This document shows, in pieces, positions 8,708 to 16,636 of a DNA stretch of 64,000 nt. Where the stretch lies: NCBI RefSeq assembly GCF_000196675.2, contig NC_015312.1, forward strand, positions 62,001 to 126,000, in the 5' to 3' direction. The first letter of the stretch is position 1; every line of letters begins with the position of its first letter. A program made the position numbers and the translations under genes. Source of the stretch: Pseudonocardia benzenivorans CB1190. GTDB taxonomy: Bacteria > Actinomycetota > Actinomycetes > Mycobacteriales > Pseudonocardiaceae. The notes under the pieces were generated by a model. The model was given only the letters and a program-made list of their open reading frames with translations. It had not been told where the DNA came from and did no database searches.

Positions 8708-9951
8708 GATGGCTCGGACGAAGAGGCTAGCAACGCAGCGAACAGCTCGGCGGGAGCGCGGTCGGCGAGAACCATTCGAGGGCGGGTGTTGAGCTCGTTC
8801 TCGACGGCCTTGAGGTGCCGCGGGCTGTGGATGCTCAGGTCGGTCCGCTTAGGGAAGTACTGACGCAGCAGCCCGTTGGTGTTCTCGTTCGATCCCCGCT
8901 GCCAGGGCGCGTGGGCGTCGCAGAAGTAGACGGGGACCGCGAGGGTGGCGGTGATGTCGGTGTGTCTCGCCATCTCGGTGCCCTGGTCCCAGGTGATCGA
9001 GCGCAGCAGCGACGGTGGCAGGTCGCCCATCCTCATCGCGAGGACGCGGTGCAGCGTGTGTGCGTCACGCTGAGGAAGGTGTAGCAGCCGGACCAGGCGA
9101 GTCGTGCGCTCGACCAGGGTGCCGATCGCCGAACCGTGGTCCTTGCCCACGATCAGGTCGCCCTCCCAGTGCCCGGCCTCGGACCGGTCCTCGGGTCGGA
9201 ACGGGCGCTGGTGGATGGTCAGCATCGGCTGCGCGAAGCGGGGCCTGCGCCGCTCGACCTTCTGGTGCGCTCGGCGATGATCGCGCCCGGTCCGCAGCGG
9301 CGATCGATGCACCGACGGCACCCTTGAGGGCCGGACGAGAGAGGACCCGGGCTCATAGATCGCCTGGTAGATGCTTTCGTGACACAGACGCATGCCCGGG
9401 AGTTCCGGGAAGCGGGCCCGCAGGTGACGGGAGATCTGCTGAGGGCTCCACCGCTGTGCGAGTAGCTCTCCAACGAGGGCTCGCAGCTCGTGGTTGGTGT
9501 CCAGACGGCGTCGGTGCTGGCGGGCTCGGCGGGCCACGGCCCGGCGGTGGGCGTCGAACGGGCGGTAGCCGCCGTCGTTGCGTGCGTTGCGGCGCAGCTC
9601 GCGGGAGATGGTCGAGGGTGAGCGTCCGAGGTGGGCGGCTATGCGTCGGATGCTCCAGCCCATCCGGCGCAGGTCGGCGATCTGGAAACGCTCGTCCTGG
9701 GATAAGTAGCGCGAGCTGATCTCGCGCACGGCGAGGCGATCCAGTGGCGCCACGAACCCGACCACCCGCCCGTCGCGGTAGGTCTTGTAGCCGCGGGCCC
9801 AGTTCGCCCCGGACGTGCGGGACGTGCCGACCTCCCGTGCCGCGGCCTGGATGCTCCAGCCGCGGGCGCGCAGCTCCATGAAGCGCTGGCGCTTGGCCGA
9901 CTGAGGCCGCCGTCCGGGCCCCTTCTTGACACGACGCGTCGAAGACAACAC
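8695..9951 (-). CDS. IS30-family DDE transposase
   Basis: A 418-residue transposase. The N-terminus carries a basic HTH (ARGWSIQAAAREVGTS) and then the IS30-type HTH_38 domain (YLSQDERFQIADLRRMGWSI, RSPSTISRELRRN). The rve catalytic core shows the three acids: D in HWEGDLIVGKDHGSAIGTL, D in ITWDQGTEMA and E in RGSNENTNGLLRQYFPK. The end is the typical LNTRPRMVL(A) block. GTG 9951 is taken as start because homology begins there; the open frame continues 700 bases upstream without similarity. The gene looks complete and the element possibly active. Confidence 0.88.
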   Translation of the reverse strand: MLSSTRRVKKGPGRRPQSAKRQRFMELRARGWSIQAAAREVGTSRTSGANWARGYKTYRDGRVVGFVAPLDRLAVREISSRYLSQDERFQIADLRRMGWSIRRIAAHLGRSPSTISRELRRNARNDGGYRPFDAHRRAVARRARQHRRRLDTNHELRALVGELLAQRWSPQQISRHLRARFPELPGMRLCHESIYQAIYEPGSSLVRPSRVPSVHRSPLRTGRDHRRAHQKVERRRPRFAQPMLTIHQRPFRPEDRSEAGHWEGDLIVGKDHGSAIGTLVERTTRLVRLLHLPQRDAHTLHRVLAMRMGDLPPSLLRSITWDQGTEMARHTDITATLAVPVYFCDAHAPWQRGSNENTNGLLRQYFPKRTDLSIHSPRHLKAVENELNTRPRMVLADRAPAELFAALLASSSEPSLRR

Positions 9952-10239
9952 AACCCCTAAACGATCATGGGAGTGTTGCGACGCTCCGTAGAAACCACCG
10001 AACGCCAGGGGGTCAGATTTCCCTACCGTCTTGATCGTCCCGGTCGTAGAGTCCGGGCAGCCGGGGCGCCGGGTATGGCTCTCAGATTTCTGCCGTTCGA
10101 ATGGCTGCTCCTGATTGGCCGCCCGGCGCCTTCGACGTCTTGACCGCTGATTGAGATCTGCGACCCCGATCGCTGCGTAGGGAATGGCCGGCGAGCACGT
10201 CAATGGCGAACTCCACGACCTCACCGACAGGAGCACTGA
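9952..10239. other. Non-coding stretch between IS30 and IS110-B
   Basis: No gene is supported here. It contains the IS30 right repeat (9975-9999) and then about 240 bases directly upstream of the IS110-B transposase, the position of the non-coding left end that encodes the guide (bridge/seek) RNA in IS110 elements. I see no single strong hairpin, so an RNA gene is only possible. Confidence 0.35.
9975..9999 (-). repeat. IS30 right inverted repeat
   Basis: Reads GTTGCGACGC...ACCACC on the plus strand. It is the complement-matched partner of 8683-8707. Confidence 0.6.
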
Positions 10240-11442
10240 ATGCCGCAAGCCCAGCGAGCGTGGGCCGGAATCGACGCCGGCAAGCGTCATCACCACCTCG
10301 TGGTCATCGACGCCGACGGCCGCAAGCTGCTGACTCGTCGGATCGCCAACGACGAGCCCGAGCTCGACCAGGCCATCGCCAGCGCGCGAGCACTGGCCCA
10401 GCACGTGGTCTGGGCGATCGACCTCGCCGATGGTCCAGCAGCGCTGATGATCGCGCTGCTGCTCGGGCAGCAACAGCAGGTGCTGTACCTGCCCGGCGTA
10501 GCTGTCAACCGCGTCACTCCGGCGTACCGCGGCGAGGGCAAGACCGATGCGAAGGACGCCGCGATCATCGCGGACCAGGCGCGCATGCGCCGAGACCTCC
10601 GCGAGTTGCGGCTGGATGACGCCGCGGTCGCAGAACTGAAGTTGCTCACCGCGCACCGAGCCGACGTGGCCGCTGACCGCACTCGTGCGATCAACAGGCT
10701 CCGAGCCCAGCTGCTCGGCATTTTCCCAGCTCTGGAGGGCGCACTGGACTTCACCAACCGTGGTCCACTGCTGCTGGTGAGCCGCTTCCAGACTCCGGCC
10801 GCGGTGATAGGCATCGAGGAGACCGACCTCGTGGCGTGGTTACGTGAGCGCAAGGCTCGTCCGGCGGCCAAGCTCGCCGCAGCGGCCAGGCGCGCCGCGC
10901 AGACACAGCGCACGCGGGTCGTTGGTGAGGAGGCAGCGGCTCGGATCATCTCCTCGCTGGCTGTCACCGTGCTCGACCTCGACCGACAGCTCGCCACGCT
11001 CGACGCAGAAATCTCGGAGCGATTCAATGCTCACCGCCTCGCCCCGGTGATCACCAGCATGGTCGGCATCGGACCACTCCTGGGCGCCGAGCTGGTCGCC
11101 GCCACCGGCGGTGGCCTCGAGGGTTTTGACTCCGCTGACCACCTCGCCGGCTACGCCGGGCTTGCGCCCGCACCGCGTGACTCCGGCCGACGGACCGGAA
11201 ATCTCCATCGCCCGAAACGCTACAACCGTCAATTGCAACGAGTGTTCTATACATCGGCCCTGATCAGCATTCAACGAAGCCCATCATCGCGCTCCTACTA
11301 CGACCGGAAGCGCGCCGAAGGCAAACGACACACGCAAGCAGTTCTCGCGCTCGCCCGACGACGAGTAAACGTGCTGTGGGCAATGGTTCGCGACGACCAG
11401 CCGTACCAGGAACCGTCCCTGCTGACCGACCTGGCGGCTTGA
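10240..11442 (+). CDS. IS110-family transposase (copy B, complete)
   Basis: A 400-residue RNA-guided-type recombinase. The N-terminal RuvC-like DEDD domain shows AGIDAGKRHHHLVVID and KTDAKDAAIIADQAR; the second acidic position reads WAIDLADGP. A helical linker follows, then the Transposase_20 domain: SMVGIGPLLGAELVAATGG, GYAGLAPAPRDSGRRTGNLH and SPSSRSYYDRKRAEGKRHTQ with the conserved serine region. ATG 10240 follows AGGAGCACTGA. It lacks stops or shifts, so it may be active. It differs clearly from fragments A and C nearby. Confidence 0.88.
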   Translation: MPQAQRAWAGIDAGKRHHHLVVIDADGRKLLTRRIANDEPELDQAIASARALAQHVVWAIDLADGPAALMIALLLGQQQQVLYLPGVAVNRVTPAYRGEGKTDAKDAAIIADQARMRRDLRELRLDDAAVAELKLLTAHRADVAADRTRAINRLRAQLLGIFPALEGALDFTNRGPLLLVSRFQTPAAVIGIEETDLVAWLRERKARPAAKLAAAARRAAQTQRTRVVGEEAAARIISSLAVTVLDLDRQLATLDAEISERFNAHRLAPVITSMVGIGPLLGAELVAATGGGLEGFDSADHLAGYAGLAPAPRDSGRRTGNLHRPKRYNRQLQRVFYTSALISIQRSPSSRSYYDRKRAEGKRHTQAVLALARRRVNVLWAMVRDDQPYQEPSLLTDLAA

Positions 11443-11473
11443 CAAGGGGATTGAGAATCGGGATCCGGCGACA

Positions 11474-11641
11474 ATCGATGGCCCATCGCGAACGTTCTAC
11501 CAGCGCAAGCGCAGCGAGCATCGGGTCCACACCAAGGCTCTGCTTGCCCTGGCGCGTCGGCTCGTCGACGTGCTGTGGGCGCTGTTGCGCGACAACAGAA
11601 CATTCACGCTTAACGCTCTTGTACGGGTACAGGCAGCCTGA
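11474..11641 (+). pseudogene. IS110 transposase fragment A, right part (3' end)
   Basis: Reads IDGPSRTFYQRKRSEHRVHT, KALLALARRLVDVLWALLRD, then NRTFTLNALVRVQAA and a stop at 11639-11641. It is the true C-terminus of the fragment at 8350-8670, joined to it through the duplicated ATCGA. Confidence 0.72.
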
Positions 11642-11711
11642 CGCGGTCGGGGACGAGATGGACCCCGCCTGCGGCGGGGCGCCTGCCGTGCCCTGAGCTT
11701 CGCACGGCCGT

Positions 11712-11779
11712 CTCGACATCAAGGGCCGCTTGCGCGGTCGGCTGGCGCCGACGACCTGGCGGTCGCCCGTGATGTCGAG
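11712..11779 (+). ncRNA. Candidate structured RNA in an IS110 non-coding end
   Basis: CTCGACATCA at 11712-11721 pairs perfectly with TGATGTCGAG at 11770-11779, extended inward by GGGC/GCCC. Inside is a second hairpin, GGTCGGC (11736-11742) with GCCGACgACC (11747-11756) around TGGC. It lies between the 3' end of one IS110 gene and the 5' end of another, where IS110 elements encode their guide RNA. Protein coding is unlikely. Promoter and boundaries are unknown; the RNA role is inference. Confidence 0.35.
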
Positions 11780-12084
11780 CCTCTTCGGCCGCGCACAGAC
11801 GCTCTGGCGGTGGCGGGGAGACCGCCCGCCACCCCTCCGGGACGGGCCCGACAGGTCCTGACCCACGGCGATCACGGAGGGCTGTGGAGGCCAGCCGCCT
11901 CGGTGCCTTGACACGCACATTGAGATTTGTCCTCGCTGCGCTGCGGGCGCTCCACCTTGACCGGCTCCTCGTCGACGGCGATTCGGCCTGGACGGAGGAA
12001 GGGCGGGGTGCGGTCGGCAGGCTGCGAGCGCCAGCTCGGTCAGGTGCCGGTCGGTGGCCCGGGGGCTCGACGCGGGAGGCGACG

Positions 12085-12325
12085 GTGATCGGTCAGCGGA
12101 CGAGCGTCGGTCTGGATGTGCATGCTCAGTCGGTGGTGGGGTGCGGGTTGGACGGTTCGACGGGGCAGCTGTTCGAGCGCCGGCTCGCGCCCGATCACGG
12201 CGAGGTCCTCGGCCGGTTGCGGTCGTTGCCCGGTCCGGTCGCGGTGACCTATAAAGCAGGGCCGACGGGGTTCGGGCTGGCGCGTTTCCTCGCGGGCCAG
12301 GGGATCCACGGTGTTATGGCTGCGC
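12085..12325 (+). pseudogene. IS110 transposase fragment C (N-terminal DEDD part)
   Basis: From GTG 12085 it reads IGQRTSVGLDVHAQSVVGCG, LDGSTGQLFERRLAPDHGEV and PVAVTYKAGPTGFGLARFL, then loses similarity after GIHGVMAA. The first catalytic Asp (GLDVHA) is present. The typical YEAGPTG has K in place of the catalytic E (YKAGPTG), which should abolish activity even if complete. About two thirds of the gene is missing. Confidence 0.7.
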
Positions 12326-12370
12326 ACGAACTTGCAGGACAGGCTCTAGTCGGGGGGACGGGGCGACGAG

Positions 12371-12817
12371 ATGGTGATCTTGGACGGTCTGGCTGTGGCG
12401 TACCCGCTGCGGCTCATCGATTGGGCGGCAGCGCTCGGGGAACTGACCGGTTGGCGCGGAAGTTGGACGTTCGGCCTTCACGGGGATCGGCTGCGTGGGC
12501 TCAGTAGCCACACAACGCGCGAAGGGATGTTCCTGTCCGATAGCCCCGCCTACGACGTCGACTCCTATCGGGAGGTGAGAACCGCGAGTCACTTGGAAAC
12601 ACTCCAGCGCCCGGCCTCAGTGGCCCGCCGGCTCGTTGGACGGCTCGTCGATGGTTTGAACACCTTCGGTCGCCTCGCCGGGGGACTCAACGGACCTCGG
12701 TGTCTCGGAGTCTGCCTCCGGCTAAAGGACTGGGTTGCGAACGGAGCCTCAGCCGACGTCGGGGAGAGCAGCCGGGGACTTCCGGCGGAGCGGCATGCTG
12801 AGTGCGGACTGGCCTGA
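12371..12817 (+). pseudogene. Possible C-terminal remnant of a conserved actinobacterial protein
   Basis: An open frame of 148 codons. The first 100 or so (ILDGLAVAYPLRLIDWAAAL, GSWTFGLHGDRLRGL, AYDVDSYREV, RPASVARRLVGRLVDGLNTF) look like real protein and recall the C-terminal part of large ATP-binding or Schlafen-like proteins of actinobacteria, but I cannot name the family. The rest (from about RLAGGLNG) looks random. It sits in IS debris without a ribosome binding site, so a truncated remnant is more likely than a gene. Confidence 0.35.
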
Positions 12818-13045
12818 CCTGCGGACCGGCTCCACCTTCATCCGGCCCGTTGGGCCTGGTGCAGCGGGGTGTGGTTCCGGCCTGTCGGGATCCGGTGATT
12901 CATGCGAGCGGGCGCGGTGTCGGCGGGGATGAATGGCACCGATGGTGGCAATGAACTGGAGTCTGCCGATGCCACTGGAGGCATCAGAGCCGCGGTCAAC
13001 GGCTCTCTGACCTGCAAAATGCAGCACAGCTCACATCAGCGATTT
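12818..13045. other. No gene seen
   Basis: Sequence between the remnant above and the tRNA scar. No frame on either strand has recognisable protein similarity, and no tRNA 5' half, hairpin or repeat stands out. Confidence 0.5.
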
Positions 13046-13092
13046 CCTTTGCAAGGCGGGGGTTAGGGGTTCGATTCCCCTCGTCTCCACCA
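13046..13092 (+). other. Displaced 3' half of tRNA-Ala(TGC): att-like scar
   Basis: It runs from the anticodon loop TTTGCAA (13048-13054, anticodon TGC) through the 3' anticodon strand GGCGG, T-arm AGGGG-TTCGATT-CCCCT, acceptor strand CGTCTCC and ACCA. The U at acceptor position 70 suits the alanine G3:U70 identity pair. The 5' half is absent: no D-arm, and the stem partner of GGCGG is lost after two pairs. This is the product expected when an element integrates in a tRNA gene and displaces its 3' end. A tmRNA end is less likely because of the intact TTTGCAAGG loop. Confidence 0.7.
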
Positions 13093-13160
13093 CGCTGACC
13101 AGCGCTTTCGCTCAGCTGAGCCCGCGCCGACCGGTTGATGTCAATGACTAGCTTCGCGAC

Positions 13161-13430
13161 GTGGCCTAGCACCCGGCGAAGCCCCGGGCCGAGGGCCTGA
13201 TCCGGCGGCGCGGGACCCCCTTCCGGGCGATCCTCTTCGCCGGCGTCGACCCGGTCACCGGGCGGCAGCTCTACCTACGTGGGTCGACCGACGAGGCCGA
13301 GGCATAGAAGATGCTGGCGCGCCGCCGGTAGTGGCCGCAGGCGCCCGAACGTGGCGAGCTACCACCGGACCGGAGGGCCGCGACGGTTCCGCCACACGTA
13401 CCGCGAGCTCGATCTGTTCGGCGACGGACG
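13161..13430 (+). pseudogene. Decayed phage-type integrase N-terminus
   Basis: From GTG 13161 the frame reads HPAKPRAEGLIRRRGTPFRA and ILFAGVDPVTGRQLYLRGST followed by DEAEA, the arm-binding start of actinophage and ICE tyrosine integrases (usual pattern GSIRRRG...Y.G.DP.TG...Y). In-frame stops stand at 13167-13169, 13305-13307 and 13329-13331; no catalytic domain follows. It lies 70 bases beyond the tRNA-Ala scar, which supports past site-specific integration here. Confidence 0.65.
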
Positions 13431-13438
13431 CCCCGTGT

Positions 13439-15064
13439 TCAGGGCCTCAGCTGCGCGGCGACGGCCGTGAGCAGAGCGAGTGCATCGGACGGGGTCGTCG
13501 CACCGTGCAACAGGTCCGCGGCGGCCGGGTCACCCGTCGCGGCGGCGAGATCGACCACGTGTTCCAGCTGCAGCGCCACCGGCAACCATGCCGCGGCAGC
13601 GTGGGCGGGGTCGGGCTCGGCGAGGTCGCGTTCGAGCTCGGCGCGCCAGCCATGGGCGAGGCGATAGGCGTCGTCGACCGCCGCTGCTCCGGAGGAACCC
13701 AGCATCCGCGACAGCGCGGCGGTGGCCGCGGAGAACCTGCGCGGCTGGTCGGGCACGCCGCGGCGCGGCCACAGCAGCACACCGGCGACGAGCGCGACGG
13801 CGCAGCCGAGGACGGTGTCGAGGAGCCTGGTCCAGGGTTCGACGGCGGCGGGGTTGCCGATGGCGACGCTGAAGAGCGCAGACCCGGTGATGCCGACGAC
13901 GGCCAGTCCGTAGAGCCGGGGGCGCGCGAGGCCGGCCAGCCCGAGCGCCGCGGCAGCGGCCACGGCGAGCCAGACGGGCGATCGTGTCAATTCGAGGAGA
14001 ACTGCGACGAGGACGACGCCGACGATCGTTCCGGCCAGCCGGTGCACCGCCCTGACCAGCACCGCGCCGTACTCGGGGCGCAGTACGACGGCGACGGTCA
14101 GCGCGATCCAGTAGGCGTGCGCCGGCGGGTGCAGCGCGAGGGCGAGCGCGGTCGCGGCGCCGACGCACAGCCCGATCCGTGCCCCCGTCCACAGCGCATC
14201 GGCGTTTGACGCGGCCTGCAACGCGGCCCGGACGCGGGTGGCGCGGCCGGGCAGCGGCGGACCAGCAGGACCGTCCCCGAGGTTGCCTGCCCGGATCGCT
14301 ACCGCCCGTGCCCGCCAGCCCGCCGGGTCGGCCGGCGCAGCAGTCGACGCCGCCACCGCCTGCGCCGCGAGGGCCGCCCCCGAGCGGGCCTCGGCCCAGG
14401 CCGCGTCGAGTGGGCCGGCGACGGCGCCTCGGTAACCGGCGACGGCGTCGCGAGCGGCGGCGGAGGCGAGGGCGAGACGGTGCCGGGCGTCGTCGGAGGG
14501 ATGGTCGAGGAGATCGGCGGCGGCGTCGAGGACGGCGGCGACCGCGGCGAGGCGGTACCGCGACCGGTGGTGCAGCGCACCGACGAGGCTCAGCGCGAGC
14601 AGCACGACGCTGCCGACGGCGTAGGCCGCGACGGGCTCCCACCACGGCATCGGCAGCCGCCCGAACTGCGTGTACGAGACACCGATGACGGCCATCACCG
14701 CGGCGCCGGTCGAGGCCGGGCCGATGCACCCGACCATTCCCGCGGCCACGCCGACGACGACGGCTGCCACGAGCACCCACGACACCGTGTCGGGGACGAG
14801 CGCCCCGACGGTCATGCCGACCGCTGCGCCGAGGGTCTCGGCGACGACGTGCACTGCACGGGCCCGGTAGTCGCCGCTCCCGATGAAGCTCGCCGCGCAC
14901 GCAACCCCGAGGTAGGCGATGCCACCGATGCTCAGGTCCGCGACCAGCAGGGACCCACCCAGCACGAGCACGGCCGCGAGCGCCGCGCGCAGCCCGGGGG
15001 CGACACCCCAGGGCACGGGCAACGGCGCCAGCGCGGATCGCAGCGCGGACGGGCTCCTCGGCAC
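13439..15064 (-). CDS. FUSC-family aromatic acid exporter-like protein
   Basis: 541 residues with two six-helix-type membrane halves separated by soluble helical parts, the layout of FUSC/AaeB proteins that export aromatic carboxylic acids. Visible: LRAALAAVLVLGGSLLVADL and the following GIAYLGVACAASFIGSG in half one; GARIGLCVGAATALALAL, YWIALTVAVVLRPEYGAVLV and HRLAGTIVGVVLVAVLLEL in half two, which is the FUSC_2 signature. GTG 15064 opens on PRSPSALRSAL; the longer open frame upstream has no homology. It is divergent from the flavin oxidase at 15188, with 123 bases between, so the pair may share control. Substrate is unknown. Confidence 0.8.
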   Translation of the reverse strand: MPRSPSALRSALAPLPVPWGVAPGLRAALAAVLVLGGSLLVADLSIGGIAYLGVACAASFIGSGDYRARAVHVVAETLGAAVGMTVGALVPDTVSWVLVAAVVVGVAAGMVGCIGPASTGAAVMAVIGVSYTQFGRLPMPWWEPVAAYAVGSVVLLALSLVGALHHRSRYRLAAVAAVLDAAADLLDHPSDDARHRLALASAAARDAVAGYRGAVAGPLDAAWAEARSGAALAAQAVAASTAAPADPAGWRARAVAIRAGNLGDGPAGPPLPGRATRVRAALQAASNADALWTGARIGLCVGAATALALALHPPAHAYWIALTVAVVLRPEYGAVLVRAVHRLAGTIVGVVLVAVLLELTRSPVWLAVAAAAALGLAGLARPRLYGLAVVGITGSALFSVAIGNPAAVEPWTRLLDTVLGCAVALVAGVLLWPRRGVPDQPRRFSAATAALSRMLGSSGAAAVDDAYRLAHGWRAELERDLAEPDPAHAAAAWLPVALQLEHVVDLAAATGDPAAADLLHGATTPSDALALLTAVAAQLRP

Positions 15065-15187
15065 GTCCGGATCGTGACAGGGCCGTCTCCAATCCTGCTG
15101 GATGCGGATTGAAGCACCCTTGGAGCCGGGGCGCGCACCGTCGTCGTCGAGCGGGCCGACGAGCGGCCCCGTCCCCAGGAGCCGGCC

Positions 15188-16543
15188 ATGTCCACCGCCC
15201 TCGACGCCATCCCCACCGTGTTCGCCCCCGGCACCCCGGGTTACGACGCGGCCCGCGATGGCTTCGACCTGTCCGCGATCCCCACCCCCGACGTGGCGGT
15301 CTCCGCCCGTGACGAGGCCGACGTCGTCACCGCGGTGCGGTTCGCCGCCGAGCGCGACCTGCCCGTCGTGGTCCGCACGACCGGCCACGGCCCGGTCGGC
15401 GGGGCCGAGGGCGGCGTGCTGATCGACATCCGCGCGCTCGCCCGGGTCCGCGTGGATGCGCAGCGGCGCACCGCGGTCGTCGGCGGCGGCGCGACGTGGA
15501 CGCCGGTCCTCGCGCAGTGCGCGCCGGCCGGGCTGATCCCGCTGTGCGGGTCATCGCCCGAGGTGGGCGTGGCGTCGTACACGACGGGCGGTGGGCTGAG
15601 CCCGCTCGGCCGGCGGTACGGCTGGGCGGCCGACCGGGTCCGGCGGGTCCGGCTCGTCACCCCCGACGGCGAGGTCCGCGACATCACCGCCGACTCCGAC
15701 CCAGAGCTGTTCTGGGCGGTCCGGGGCGGCGGCTGCGGCTTCGGTGTGGCGACGGAGCTGGAGTTCGACCTCGTCCGCGGCGACGTGATGTACGGCGGCG
15801 GGCTGTTCCTGCCGGGCGAGTGCGCCCCGGAGCTGTTGGCCGCGTTCGGCCGCGTCACCGCGAGCGCGCCCGACGCGCTCAGCCTGTCCGTGGCCTTCGT
15901 GTCCTTCCCGCCGGTCGACGCCGTCCCGGCGCCGCTGCGCGGCCGTTTCGTCGCCCACCTGCGTGTGGCGTACACGGGTGCGCCCGTGGAGGCCGAGCGG
16001 CTGATCGCCCCCCTGCGCGCCGTGGCGGCACCGATCGTCGACACCGTGCGGTGCCTGCCGATCCTCGAGTTCGGCACGATCCACGGCGACCCGACCATCC
16101 CGCAGCCCGTGAGCTGCGGCGGCGCGGTGCTCCCGGCATGGGACGACGCCGCGATCGAGGTGCTGCTCGACGAGGTCGGCCCGGCGACGCCGCACATGCT
16201 GGAAATGCGCCACCTCGGCGGCGCGCTCGCCCGCCCGGCCGCGGTGCCCGACGCCGTCGGCAATCGTGACGCCGCGCTCAATGTGTTCACGTCGGCCTAT
16301 CCGGGCCCGGCGTTCGCGGACGCCGCCGCCATCCAGACGGCGATCTACGAGCGGCTGCTGCCGTGGAGCGGTGGCCGGTCATTGCTCAACTTCACGTCCC
16401 GGCCCGACGGCGCGCCCGTCGACGCCCGCGGCGCGTTCGACGCGAAGACCCTCGCCCGGTTGCAGGACGTGAAGGCGGCGACGGACCCGCGGAACCTGTT
16501 CCGGACCGGCGTCACGATCCCCGAACCCGCGGCAGTGTCCTGA
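15188..16543 (+). CDS. FAD-linked oxidase, berberine-bridge-enzyme type
   Basis: 451 residues. An FAD_binding_4 domain fills the first half: VVRTTGHGPVGGAEGG has the histidine that usually carries FAD covalently, and PLCGSSPEVGVASYTTGGG is the second flavin loop. At the position of the second covalent Cys in bicovalent enzymes there is Ser (GSSPEVG), so single attachment is predicted. The C-terminal BBE-type end is LNFTSRPDG...LARLQDVKAATDPRNLFRTG. Such enzymes oxidise alcohols, sugars or alkaloid-like compounds. ATG 15188 follows CAGGAG. It is related to the oxidase at 55012. Confidence 0.85.
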   Translation: MSTALDAIPTVFAPGTPGYDAARDGFDLSAIPTPDVAVSARDEADVVTAVRFAAERDLPVVVRTTGHGPVGGAEGGVLIDIRALARVRVDAQRRTAVVGGGATWTPVLAQCAPAGLIPLCGSSPEVGVASYTTGGGLSPLGRRYGWAADRVRRVRLVTPDGEVRDITADSDPELFWAVRGGGCGFGVATELEFDLVRGDVMYGGGLFLPGECAPELLAAFGRVTASAPDALSLSVAFVSFPPVDAVPAPLRGRFVAHLRVAYTGAPVEAERLIAPLRAVAAPIVDTVRCLPILEFGTIHGDPTIPQPVSCGGAVLPAWDDAAIEVLLDEVGPATPHMLEMRHLGGALARPAAVPDAVGNRDAALNVFTSAYPGPAFADAAAIQTAIYERLLPWSGGRSLLNFTSRPDGAPVDARGAFDAKTLARLQDVKAATDPRNLFRTGVTIPEPAAVS

Positions 16544-16636
16544 GGCCCGGCTCCGCAGAGGCGTTGTGATCTGGGTCATGTCTGGTTCATATTCGGGAGC
16601 GTGACGACGAGCTCACTCACGGTGTGAGGGGAGCCG

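Larger units (their letters stand above)
8683..9999 (-). mobile_element. IS30-family insertion sequence, about 1.3 kb
   Basis: It contains one transposase gene on the minus strand flanked by imperfect 25-bp terminal inverted repeats: 8683-8707 and 9975-9999 match at 18 of 25 positions, including the shared CGTCGCAAC. The transposase stop codon lies inside the left repeat, which is usual for compact IS elements. No convincing 2-3 bp target duplication is visible, so the true ends may differ by a few bases. Confidence 0.7.
8671..11473. mobile_element. 2.8-kb insert (IS30 + IS110-B) splitting IS110-A
   Basis: The five bases ATCGA stand on both sides (8666-8670 and 11474-11478). Removing 8671-11473 plus one copy restores SLKID-GPSRTF in frame. 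The ends are imperfect inverted repeats: TGTCAACGGATC at 8671-8682, and GGATCCGGCGACA at 11461-11473, whose complement starts TGTCGCCGGATC. The insert holds the IS30 element and the intact IS110-B transposase. Whether it moved as one unit or by successive insertions cannot be told from sequence alone; IS110 elements normally make little or no target duplication. Confidence 0.6.

Noticed and set aside
11610..11918. Minus-strand open frame over the IS110 junction
   Set aside because: No protein similarity and it covers the structured non-coding region; more likely not coding.
13010..13047. Complete tRNA using AGCTCA at 13029 as D-arm
   Set aside because: No GG in the loop, no acceptor 5' strand complementary to CGTCTCC, and the anticodon stem fails after two pairs.
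13046..13092. End of a tmRNA (ssrA) gene
   Set aside because: The T-arm and CCA would fit, but the TTTGCAAGG anticodon loop and stem fit tRNA-Ala(TGC), and no tmRNA body lies upstream.
16610..16630. CTCAC...GTGAG repeat before the SARP gene as operator
   Set aside because: Arms of five bases only, easily by chance in this composition; not strong enough to list.
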